Origin: Gammaproteobacteria bacterium
GTDB lineage: Bacteria; Pseudomonadota; Gammaproteobacteria; Steroidobacterales; GCA-2729495
Direction of reading: 5' to 3'
Assembly: GCA_030426355.1 (NCBI GenBank)
Contig: JAUHYQ010000005.1
Location: forward strand, 186,001 to 250,000
Length of the DNA: 64,000 nucleotides
The notes beneath the pieces were generated by a model, which was given only the letters and a program-made list of their open reading frames with translations, had not been told where the DNA came from and ran no database searches. Positions 43,647-51,193 of the stretch are shown one piece after another. Each line of letters opens with the position of its first letter. Position 1 is the stretch's first letter. The position numbers and the translations under genes were made by a program.

Positions 43647-44347
43647 GGCGTGGCCCGCTTGCCGCAGGCGCGGTTTGCCGGCACAGCGACGTCCATCATT
43701 TTGGGGTTGGGCAGATCCAGGTTATTCATCAGTTCGACAAATGCAGCTTTGCTGGCGGGTTCAAGACGGGGGTTGGTGCGTATTTCTTCGTCAATGGTGG
43801 AGACTGTCCAGCCTTTGTAGTCGTGGGCGGGGTAAACCAGCGTTGCTGTGGGCAAAGTCAGCAGTTTGTTATGCAGGCTGTCATACAGCTGCTCGGGATC
43901 GCCGTTCTGAAAATCGGTCCGACCCGTGCCGCGAATCAGCAAAGTGTCGCCGCTGAACAAGTACTGCACTCCACCGTCGTCCACCGTAAAGCAAAAACTG
44001 TCGTCGGTATGTCCCGGTGTGAACAGTGTATTAAGCGTGATGCTGCCGACGTGAATTTGCTTGCCGTCCTCAAGCCCCTCTGAGGCACAGTCGACCTCGC
44101 CTTCGAACCCCACCATCGTTGCGCACTCGGTGGCATCCTGCAACAGGCCGAGGCCCGTGATGTGATCGGCATGCACGTGGGTATCGAGTGCCGCGATCAG
44201 TTTTAGATCCAGTTCTTCGAGCAGCCGGAGATACAACGGTACGTCTTTGTCGACGGGGTCAATCAGTACCGCTTCCCGACTGACCTCGTCCGCCAGTAAG
44301 TATGTGTAGGTGTAGCTTTCATGATCGAACAGTTGTCTGAATAGCAT
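43643..44347 (-). CDS. Persulfide dioxygenase, ETHE1-like MBL-fold
   Basis: 234 residues from the methionine at 44347 (MLFRQLFDHESYTYTYLLAD); upstream in-frame start 44374 is less likely. The MBL motif THVHADH, the FTPGHTDDSFCF histidine, FSGDTLLIRGTGRTDFQNGD and YPAHDYKG match ETHE1/Blh-type persulfide dioxygenases, which use one mononuclear iron to oxidise glutathione persulfide to sulfite. It leads an operon with two YeeE/YedE halves and DUF3465, so the cluster probably handles sulfide and thiosulfate. Confidence 0.9.
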   Translation of the reverse strand: MLFRQLFDHESYTYTYLLADEVSREAVLIDPVDKDVPLYLRLLEELDLKLIAALDTHVHADHITGLGLLQDATECATMVGFEGEVDCASEGLEDGKQIHVGSITLNTLFTPGHTDDSFCFTVDDGGVQYLFSGDTLLIRGTGRTDFQNGDPEQLYDSLHNKLLTLPTATLVYPAHDYKGWTVSTIDEEIRTNPRLEPASKAAFVELMNNLDLPNPKMMDVAVPANRACGKRATP

Positions 44348-44395
44348 GGCCACGCTCCGCCAACAGGTGCTCACTTAATCCTAATATTGTGTCAC

Positions 44396-45166
44396 TCAAG
44401 CCGATATCAATACCCGTGTGACAAATTTACGCACCAGGTCGTTTGACTCAGGCGTTTCGAGGGCATCGTTCAGCACGGCTTGCAGGTGTCCGTCACCGCT
44501 GGTGTACTTTTCTTTGTAGTAAGTCAGTCTTTCTACAAGTGTGCGCCGATCCACTTCCGGATGGAACTGGAAAGCCCAGAACCGTTTCCCGATCACCTTG
44601 AATGCATGCGGGCACGCAGGTGTTCGGGCTAATAGTTCGCACGTGGCCGGAAGTTCCGGCGCGCGCTCCTGGTGCACAGACACCGCGGCGAATTCATCGG
44701 GCATGTCGTGAAACAGAACATCTTGCCGGGCCGCAGATGTAAGCTGAATTTTTGGAGTCCCCATTTCGTAGTCGTCCTTGTCGCGCACAATTCGACCGCC
44801 GAGCGCCAGCACGGCCAGTTGAAATCCGAAACACGAAGCGAATACCGGTATGTCGCGTGACAAACAGAATTGCAGTAGCGCGATGGACGGCTTCACGAAC
44901 GGGTAGTTCTCAGGCTCCATGACGCTGGCTTCTGAGGCACCGCCGACAAACAGGCAGTCATGCCCTTGCATGACTTCTGCCGTGAAGTGCGGGGTATCAA
45001 ACACGTTCAGCACCGTGAATTGATGACCGGCAAGGCCGCTGTAGGCTATGAAACTGGCGAGTTCTTCTCGCTTTACTTGCTCTGAATCGCGAATTTGCAG
45101 CAGCAAGATGCGCAACGTGGATGCCGTATCGGCGTTGGAAGAGTTTTCTTGGTGATCCATGGGCAT
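44396..45166 (-). CDS. Class I glutamine amidotransferase-like protein
   Basis: 256 residues. Nucleophile elbow SCFGFQLAVLALGG (Cys at about 120) and the second catalytic part FQFHPEVD (His) are present, as in GuaA-type and stand-alone GATase1 proteins. It resembles the YP_/GMP-synthase-like cytosolic family annotated as type 1 glutamine amidotransferase. Substrate unknown. Start codon is uncertain between 45166 and 45160. It is divergent from the NAD(P)-binding gene. Confidence 0.85.
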   Translation of the reverse strand: MPMDHQENSSNADTASTLRILLLQIRDSEQVKREELASFIAYSGLAGHQFTVLNVFDTPHFTAEVMQGHDCLFVGGASEASVMEPENYPFVKPSIALLQFCLSRDIPVFASCFGFQLAVLALGGRIVRDKDDYEMGTPKIQLTSAARQDVLFHDMPDEFAAVSVHQERAPELPATCELLARTPACPHAFKVIGKRFWAFQFHPEVDRRTLVERLTYYKEKYTSGDGHLQAVLNDALETPESNDLVRKFVTRVLISA

Positions 45167-45167
45167 T

Positions 45168-45196
45168 GATTATATTGTCCCGAGTAAAGATTATAT
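45168..45196. promoter_or_regulatory. GATTATAT direct repeats in a divergent promoter region
   Basis: GATTATAT occurs at 45168-45175 and 45189-45196, 21 bases apart, i.e. two helical turns, between the divergent amidotransferase and NAD(P)-binding genes. Possible operator; could also be two -10-like elements. Confidence 0.35.
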
Positions 45197-45285
45197 CGCT
45201 CTGATTGTTGATAATTGCGCACAGGTTGTTCAGTCTTAATCTCTGGCGCGATGACCGCAGCGTGATTATCCATGGAGAAGTCCGG

Positions 45286-46080
45286 ATGAAGATATTATTG
45301 AAAATTCTTGGTGGGCTTGTTGGCCTGATTGCCTTGCTGGTGGTGTTTGTCTGGTTTGATATGAAGCCAAACATTCCGGACGCTGGTTTTCAGTTGCAAC
45401 CGCCAACGATCACGGGTGACAAGCACGTGCTGGTATTTGGCGCTACGCGCAACACGGGTTACGAAGTCACCGAAGATCTCATGGCGAGGGGCGACAAAGT
45501 CACCGCCTTTGTGCGCGAGTCATCCGACCGCACACAACTGGAAGCTCTCGGCGTCGATTTTGTCGTGGGCGATGCAATTGACGCCGATTCGGTCAAGGCT
45601 GCGTTTGCCGGCGGCGAGTACGACGCTGTCATTACGACTCTGGGAGCTTATAGCGCGCCTGTGCCGCCCGACTACGTGGGCAATGCGAACGTATTTGACG
45701 CTGCCGCCGCGTCGGGTGTTAAACGGGTCATCATGGTGAGCACTGTGGGTGCCGGCGATAGCAGCGACGCGGCGCCGAAGTTGTCAAAGATTTTTCTTGC
45801 CGGTGTTTTGCCATTAAAGACAAAGGCCGAAGATCATCTCAGGGCGAGCGGTCTTGATTACACGATCATTCGTCCCGGTGGTTTGCCGCCGGGCTTGGGT
45901 ACCGGTAGCGGTTTGCTGAGTGAAGATCGTTCGACCATGGGGTTTATTGCCCGACCGGATCTGGCGCGCCTGATAGTGGCTGCCCTGGATGATGATCGCA
46001 CCATCGGCAAGACTTTCGCGGCGGTCGATCCGGCGCAAAAAAGTCCAATCGAAAACCTATTGTTTGGCGGTGCAGACTAG
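45286..46080 (+). CDS. Membrane-anchored NAD(P)-binding atypical SDR (NmrA-like)
   Basis: 264 residues from ATG 45286, which follows GGAGAAG. An N-terminal transmembrane segment (about 5-25, KILGGLVGLIALLVVFVWF) precedes a Rossmann domain with the atypical glycine motif VFGATRNTGYEVTEDL (about 49-64), VVGDAIDADSVKAAF, and VIMVSTVGAG ... YTIIRPGGLPPG. This is the SDR_a5/NAD(P)H-binding family. Anchored forms of this family are less common; they may act at the inner membrane. Substrate unknown. Confidence 0.85.
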   Translation: MKILLKILGGLVGLIALLVVFVWFDMKPNIPDAGFQLQPPTITGDKHVLVFGATRNTGYEVTEDLMARGDKVTAFVRESSDRTQLEALGVDFVVGDAIDADSVKAAFAGGEYDAVITTLGAYSAPVPPDYVGNANVFDAAAASGVKRVIMVSTVGAGDSSDAAPKLSKIFLAGVLPLKTKAEDHLRASGLDYTIIRPGGLPPGLGTGSGLLSEDRSTMGFIARPDLARLIVAALDDDRTIGKTFAAVDPAQKSPIENLLFGGAD

Positions 46081-46119
46081 GGCGTCTGCCATCGTTGCCT
46101 CGCACACGGATGAATCACC

Positions 46120-46965
46120 ATGCCAAGTAAGCACCATCATTTTCTGGCCGCCAGCCTGATGTTTTTCACGCTGGCGCCCGGCGCTGTTATTGCCCAGGAA
46201 CGGCTAACCATGGACGCGCTGCAAGAGGGTGACTACATGAAGGGCAAGCAAACCTTTCAGGGGCGCTGCAGTGCCTGCCACACCCTGGCGGATGACAGCG
46301 GTGATATCGCGGGGCCGAATCTGTGGGGTGTGTTTGACCGGGTGGCGGGTTCCAAGCCGGGGTTTCGTTTTTCCGATACGCTGAAAGCTGCTGATTTCGA
46401 ATGGTCGCCGGATCGGCTGGATGCCTGGCTAAACGACCCTCAGGGTTACCTGCCCGGCAACATCATGGGTATTCCGGAGCCGGTGCCTGCCGCCGACCGG
46501 TTGGATATGCTCAAGTTTATGTTGATCGAAACGGGCGCGGTCGACTGGCCGCGCCCGGAGATCAATTTTGCCGCCGAGCAGGCCGATCGCGAGCGACCCT
46601 ATTCCGAGCGCTTTCCAAGCTTCTGGAATCACCTGATGTTTAACACCACACGCTATCGCTGGGAAGACACCACCACGGGCGAAGAGTTTCGCTTTGATGT
46701 TTATTTCAGGCCCGACGGTCTGGTGTCGTCAAGTGAAAAGGGAATCAAGGGTTTTTGGCGCATCGATGAGCGAGACTTCTTTTGTTATGGCCTGACCGGC
46801 CTGAAGATCAGCAAGGTGGGGCATATGGTGGAGTGTTTTCCCGTTGCCGCAATGGCGATCCCGCGTTTTGCCGAAGAGCTCTGGACATCCAAGCCTCAGC
46901 CTGGCGTAAAGTTGCACGGTGGCATGCAACCGGGTCGGCCAGACTGGGTGGCCACCGGTCAATAG
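46120..46965 (+). CDS. Exported c-type cytochrome with unassigned C-terminal domain
   Basis: 281 residues. After a signal peptide (ASLMFFTLAPGAVIAQ) comes a cytochrome c domain (about 38-130) with the haem-binding CSACH (CxxCH) and a distal methionine candidate in NIMGIPEPVP. The C-terminal half (about 140-281) has FWNHLMFNTTRYRWEDTTTGEEFRFDVYFRPDGLV ... FFCYGLTGL and no cytochrome motif; it resembles a small beta-sandwich domain I cannot name. A periplasmic electron carrier or sensor is likely. It follows the NAD(P)-binding gene by 39 bases. Confidence 0.85.
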   Translation: MPSKHHHFLAASLMFFTLAPGAVIAQERLTMDALQEGDYMKGKQTFQGRCSACHTLADDSGDIAGPNLWGVFDRVAGSKPGFRFSDTLKAADFEWSPDRLDAWLNDPQGYLPGNIMGIPEPVPAADRLDMLKFMLIETGAVDWPRPEINFAAEQADRERPYSERFPSFWNHLMFNTTRYRWEDTTTGEEFRFDVYFRPDGLVSSSEKGIKGFWRIDERDFFCYGLTGLKISKVGHMVECFPVAAMAIPRFAEELWTSKPQPGVKLHGGMQPGRPDWVATGQ

Positions 46966-46986
46966 CACAGGCCGCCAGTAAGTCCC

Positions 46987-47907
46987 TTAGAGGTTAGCGA
47001 TGAGTTGCTCTTGCCGCTTGCGCAAGTCAGCGTCAGGCAGGCGACCGAAGTTCGCTCCCATGTTGTCTTCTGCGTGAGCCACCCTTGTCATGCCGGGGAT
47101 GGTGCAGGTAACGCCGCTTTGCGATACCACGTATTTGAGAAAAAACTGCCCCCAGCTGCGGCAATCAAATTCGGTCGCCCAGCCCGGTAGCTTGATGTTT
47201 GCAGTTGCTCTGAACAATCGTCCGCGTGCGAGCGGAATATTGGCCAGCACGGCGATGCCTTTTTCTTCCGCCAGTGGCAGAATACGTTCTTCTGCGGCGC
47301 GCTCCGCAAGCGAATAATTCACCTGAATAAAGTCAATCGGCAGCTCGTTCATCAGGGCTTCCAACTCAGCATGCTGATCATTGCGCGATGTGGTAATGCC
47401 GAGATAGCGAATGCGGCCGCTCGCGCGCCACTCGACCATGTTTTCCAATTGGACCTGGGCTCCGCGCAGGTTATGAACTTGCATCAAATCCATGCTGGCA
47501 CGATTTAATTTCGTCAGTGAGTCCTGCATGCGCTCAATGCCCGCACGCTTTTCTTCGCGATCCACCTTGGTAGCGAGGAAGAATGCATCGTCGAATTTAA
47601 GTTCGGCGATAAGTTGGCCGAGTGCTTGCTCCGAGGTGCGATACGCGGGTGCTGTATCAATGACGCGCCCGCCCATCCGCTGGAAGGTTTTTAAAGTGTT
47701 TCGAAGTGCAGCTTTTTCATCGGGGTTGCCGCCGGTCACCCAGCGATTAGTGCCGATACCGATGACCGGTAAGCGTTCGTTGGTTCCCGGTATGGCTTTG
47801 GTAATGGGCTCGTTAACGCTCGCGAGCCCGCTCGTTGCAGCGCCCAGGCTGAGATACGTGCCAGCCCCGGCTCCGGCTGCAATAATTTGCCGTCTGGTGA
47901 GCTTCAT
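46987..47907 (-). CDS. Tat-exported aldo/keto reductase
   Basis: 306 residues from the methionine at 47907. A twin-arginine motif, LTRRQIIAAG, with hydrophobic stretch GAGAGTYLSLGAATSG predicts Tat export. The AKR fold is visible: VIGIGTNRWV near the start, VIDTAPAYRTSEQALGQLI (catalytic Asp/Tyr region), FLATKVDRE (Lys) and ILPLAEEKGIAVLANIPLARG. It would act on a carbonyl substrate in the periplasm with an NADP-like cofactor, which is unusual. Convergent with the cytochrome gene. Confidence 0.85.
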   Translation of the reverse strand: MKLTRRQIIAAGAGAGTYLSLGAATSGLASVNEPITKAIPGTNERLPVIGIGTNRWVTGGNPDEKAALRNTLKTFQRMGGRVIDTAPAYRTSEQALGQLIAELKFDDAFFLATKVDREEKRAGIERMQDSLTKLNRASMDLMQVHNLRGAQVQLENMVEWRASGRIRYLGITTSRNDQHAELEALMNELPIDFIQVNYSLAERAAEERILPLAEEKGIAVLANIPLARGRLFRATANIKLPGWATEFDCRSWGQFFLKYVVSQSGVTCTIPGMTRVAHAEDNMGANFGRLPDADLRKRQEQLIANL

Positions 47908-48254
47908 TCCCCGATGTTCCTGCATATATTGTTTTTATGTCCTCGTATAAAACACGCGGTTGCGCAGGGCTGTCAAGGCGAATCAGCCGGATCAGCCTGT
48001 GGGCTGCGACTGAATTCAACATATTTCGCAGGCGCTCCCGTCCTGACTTGCTGTTCTATGATAAGCGCCAGCCGGTACTGGATATGCCCATCGGTAGATA
48101 GCCGGAGCGGCCCAGCCTATGCAGGTAGGCGTCTTGACCGATATGCGGGTGTTTTGCGCCGCCATTTATGGCAAAGTTGCCCTTTCAGGTGCGGCTTTGG
48201 CCGTATTGTTTGTTTTGCGACATATCGCCAGAGCCCCTGGTAGCCATTGAATAG
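47908..48254. other. 347-base intergenic region without a recognised gene
   Basis: Lies between the divergent aldo/keto reductase and nitronate monooxygenase genes. I see no convincing frame; a 118-residue plus-strand frame here is composed of poor codons and has no ribosome-binding site. TATAAAA near 47947-47953 lies in the expected position for the reductase promoter. No palindrome of note. Confidence 0.4.
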
Positions 48255-49514
48255 ATGACTGTGTTAAATGATTTTCGCCTGCGTTTGGGCGACGACGAGT
48301 ACCTGCCTGTCATGGTGGGAGGCATGGGCGTGGATATTTCGACATCCAGTCTTGCACTGGAAGCCTGCCGTCTGGGTGGCATAGGGCATATTTCCGATGC
48401 GATGACCCCGTGGGTATCGGACCGCCACATGAATACCCATTTCACCAAAACGAAATCAGGGCGATTCAAGTTCAATCGCAACAGTCAGGACAAAACTCAG
48501 GTTAAGTTTAATCTTGATGAGTTGTACAAGGCCACGCTGGGCGTCGTCAGCGCAGCGGTTGAACGTAAGCAGGGCCCTGGTGGCCTGTTTATCAATGTCA
48601 TGGAAAAGCTCACCATGGGTGCAGCAGCTGACACGCTGGGAACCCGTCTTAAGGCGGCACTGGATGCCGGCATTGACGGCATCACCCTGTCGGCCGGCTT
48701 GCATAACGGAACGCTCAAACTCATTAAAGATCATCCGCGTTTTCGCGAGGTAAAGATCGGCATCATTGTGTCCAGCGTGCGCGCGCTAAAAATCTTTTTG
48801 CGCAGTGGCAAGCGTGTGGATCGTGTTCCCGATTACTGCATTGTGGAGGGCCCACTCGCGGGGGGGCATTTGGGTTTCGGCGAAGACTGGGCCGATTACG
48901 ACTTAAAGAACATCATTCCCGAAGTCCTCGATTTCGTAAAAGAGGAAAAGCTCGATATCGCGGTTATCCCGGCGGGTGGTATCTTCACCGGAACAGACGC
49001 GGTTGAATACATGAAAATGGGATGCGCCGCTGTTCAGGTGGCCACCCGATTTACGATATCAAAGGAATGCGGTCTTCCCGAGCACGTTAAGCAGCAGTAT
49101 CTGTTGGCCGAAGAGAAAGACGTCGAGGTCAATAGCTTGTCAGCCACCGGTTATCTGATTCGTATGCTCAAGAACAGCCCGGCTATTGGGTCCAACATCA
49201 AGCCGCAGTGCGAGCCGCTGGGTTATACGCTTAGCAGCGAAGGTACGTGTTTATATGTTGATGCGTATTATCGAACGGGCGTAGATGAAAACGGCAAGAA
49301 GCTCCCGGTGATGGACAAGATTTGTATTTGCCACCATTTTGGCCAGCATAATGTCTGGACCTGCGGGCAAAATGTTTATCGACTGAAAGACACCACTAAT
49401 CGCCTTGCCGATGGCAGTTATCAGTTGCCATCCGCTGAGCATATCTTTAACGATTACCTTTACAGCGAAAACCACGAAATTGCACTGCCGCCGCTTCAGG
49501 TAGAGACTGCCTGA
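48255..49514 (+). CDS. Nitronate monooxygenase-family FMN protein
   Basis: 419 residues. The TIM-barrel and FMN-binding pieces of the 2-nitropropane dioxygenase family can be seen: LPVMVGGMGVDISTSSLALEACRLGGIGHISDA at the start, CIVEGPLAGGHLGFG (about 197-211), VIPAGGIFTGTDAVEYMKMGCAAVQVATRF (about 235-265). The C-terminal 110 residues form an extension with a cysteine cluster, GVDENGKKLPVMDKICICHHFGQHNVWTCGQNVYRL, longer than in plain NMOs. It may oxidise alkyl nitronates, or be an enoyl-reductase-type relative. The extension and its cysteines could bind a metal cluster. Confidence 0.85.
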   Translation: MTVLNDFRLRLGDDEYLPVMVGGMGVDISTSSLALEACRLGGIGHISDAMTPWVSDRHMNTHFTKTKSGRFKFNRNSQDKTQVKFNLDELYKATLGVVSAAVERKQGPGGLFINVMEKLTMGAAADTLGTRLKAALDAGIDGITLSAGLHNGTLKLIKDHPRFREVKIGIIVSSVRALKIFLRSGKRVDRVPDYCIVEGPLAGGHLGFGEDWADYDLKNIIPEVLDFVKEEKLDIAVIPAGGIFTGTDAVEYMKMGCAAVQVATRFTISKECGLPEHVKQQYLLAEEKDVEVNSLSATGYLIRMLKNSPAIGSNIKPQCEPLGYTLSSEGTCLYVDAYYRTGVDENGKKLPVMDKICICHHFGQHNVWTCGQNVYRLKDTTNRLADGSYQLPSAEHIFNDYLYSENHEIALPPLQVETA

Positions 49515-49537
49515 GGACAGCCTCAGCATTCGTTTAC

Positions 49538-51070
49538 CTATAATTCATTTTCAAACGGCAAGTTTGAGAAGAACCAGTCTTCGATCCTTTGCATGAATGA
49601 TATCGCTGGTTGCGCTTCCAGTGTTTGATCATCACCTACCCAGAAAACCCGTCCGTCTTTTTGCAGTTCGAGGAACCATGCATTGGCTCTTTCAAAATCG
49701 CCTTCTACGGCTCTCCGCGCTGCCTGATTGAACGATTCGCTGACGACGAGAAATCCCATTTCAGTATTGATTCGCAACGAGCGCGGATCCAGATTTGCAC
49801 TGCCGACAAATACTTTGTTGTTATCAACGATAAGGGCTTTGGCGTGCAGTGCCAGTGTTTTGCGGTCGACGGGGGCCAGCATGTATTTGTCCCTGTTGCT
49901 GGCATCCACCCGCACCTCGTGCAGCTCTGCTCCTGTGCTGAGCAGGGTGTTAATGTGCTTTCGGTAAGCGCTGTGCGCCGACAGATGATTGTTCGAGCCA
50001 ATGGAGTTGGTCAATATCCGAACCCGCACGCCTCGTTTTAGCGCCCGCTCGATCGCCCCCTCAAGATGCGGTGTTGGTATCAGGTAGGCAGAAACGATTA
50101 ACACCTCTAACTCGGCTGCGTCGAAAATTTTGCCCAGTTCGTTGGCGAGCTGAACGGGGGCTTCATCCTCGCTGTTCGGGTTACCCGTGGGAGGGTCGTC
50201 GGCAAACAGGTAGGCTTCCCCCGTATCGGCATTTGCCGACAGCTTTAGCCACTCGGCCGCAAGTGCATCCATGCTTATTTCTGAGTGTATGTGGGTCGAG
50301 TTGTCTGTTACCCGGCGTGCTTCAGCGAGTTGTGCGGCGGAGGCTTTTTTGTGAGAGATGGACTCGATTGGGAACGACCAGCGATCGTTCCAATAGGTGT
50401 CAAAAGCGCTGCTTACATCCTGCACAATCGGGCCGCCAAACAGCAATTCGAGATCGCGAAAATTGGGCCCGTCCTTCAGGCCGAAGTATTCATCCGCCAG
50501 GTTGCGACCACCGACAATGGCTATTTCATTGTCGATTACCATTGCTTTGTTGTGCATGCGATGATCGAGCCGACCGAAGTCGGCCAGGTTCAGAAGTTGC
50601 CGGGTCGCCATACCTCCGGCGCGGCGTTTGAAGGGGTTGAATACTCGGTACTCAATATTTGGGTGGTCCGCGAGGGCAAGCAATAGAGCGTCTTCGTGTA
50701 CGAGAAAGGTGTCATCAATTAGGATGCGCACCGTTACGCCACGGTCTGCCGCCCGCACTATATGATCCAGAACCATTGAACCGGCGGTATCGAATGCCCA
50801 CAGGAATGTCTGCAAATCGATGCTGTCGGAAGCGCTATCAATAGCCTGCAAGCGCCGGTCCAGTGCCGCGGGGCCGTCGTTAAGCAGCAGGTGCCAATTT
50901 TCCGGGGCACCGGCGCGCACGGTATCCCAGATCAAGCTATTGGCCGGTGCAGATGTGTACTCCGGCTGAGTCTCAATGGGTTCGAGTGAGCCACAGCCAG
51001 ATAGCAACAGTGCTGCTGCAATGCCATATCCCAGTTCATTCCGGGCCCAGGGTTTCCCGTCCGTACGCAT
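49538..51070 (-). CDS. Phospholipase D-like / cardiolipin-synthase-type lipoprotein
   Basis: 510 residues from the methionine at 51070; the longer frame to 51184 has no better start. A lipobox (ALLLSGC, Cys26) marks a lipoprotein. Two HKD motifs are clear: HMHNKAMVIDNEIAIVGGRN and LHAKALIVDNNKVFVGSANLDPRS, the pair used by ClsA/PLD enzymes to transfer phosphatidyl groups. The lipoprotein form recalls ClsC-like and YmdC-like proteins. It is divergent from the eptA operon, so membrane-phospholipid remodelling may be shared business. Confidence 0.9.
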   Translation of the reverse strand: MRTDGKPWARNELGYGIAAALLLSGCGSLEPIETQPEYTSAPANSLIWDTVRAGAPENWHLLLNDGPAALDRRLQAIDSASDSIDLQTFLWAFDTAGSMVLDHIVRAADRGVTVRILIDDTFLVHEDALLLALADHPNIEYRVFNPFKRRAGGMATRQLLNLADFGRLDHRMHNKAMVIDNEIAIVGGRNLADEYFGLKDGPNFRDLELLFGGPIVQDVSSAFDTYWNDRWSFPIESISHKKASAAQLAEARRVTDNSTHIHSEISMDALAAEWLKLSANADTGEAYLFADDPPTGNPNSEDEAPVQLANELGKIFDAAELEVLIVSAYLIPTPHLEGAIERALKRGVRVRILTNSIGSNNHLSAHSAYRKHINTLLSTGAELHEVRVDASNRDKYMLAPVDRKTLALHAKALIVDNNKVFVGSANLDPRSLRINTEMGFLVVSESFNQAARRAVEGDFERANAWFLELQKDGRVFWVGDDQTLEAQPAISFMQRIEDWFFSNLPFENEL

Positions 51071-51119
51071 TCTGTGCCTCGCTTTTGTAAGTGCCGATTC
51101 TACCTGAAGTGCTCTCTGT

Positions 51120-51136
51120 CTTAAGGAAACGTTAAG
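51120..51136 (+). promoter_or_regulatory. PmrA-like direct repeat upstream of eptA
   Basis: CTTAAG-GAAAC-GTTAAG: two TTAAG half-sites 11 bases apart, matching the PmrA-type box (cTTAAg-N5-cTTAAg) with one deviation. It lies about 60 bases ahead of the likely eptA start. No PmrAB genes are in this window. Confidence 0.55.
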
Positions 51137-51193
51137 GATCGGGCACGTAAAGTGATGGCTGGTTAAATGCGCTGTTTGCGGCAAAGGCTATTG

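Noticed and set aside
47887-48243. 118-residue open frame on the plus strand
   Set aside because: No ribosome-binding site, no motif, and it overlaps the start of the Tat-exported reductase gene on the other strand.
49511-49526. Terminator between convergent genes (CTGAGG-ACAG-CCTCAG)
   Set aside because: Six-pair stem only, overlapping a stop codon, with no U-run; too weak to list as a terminator.
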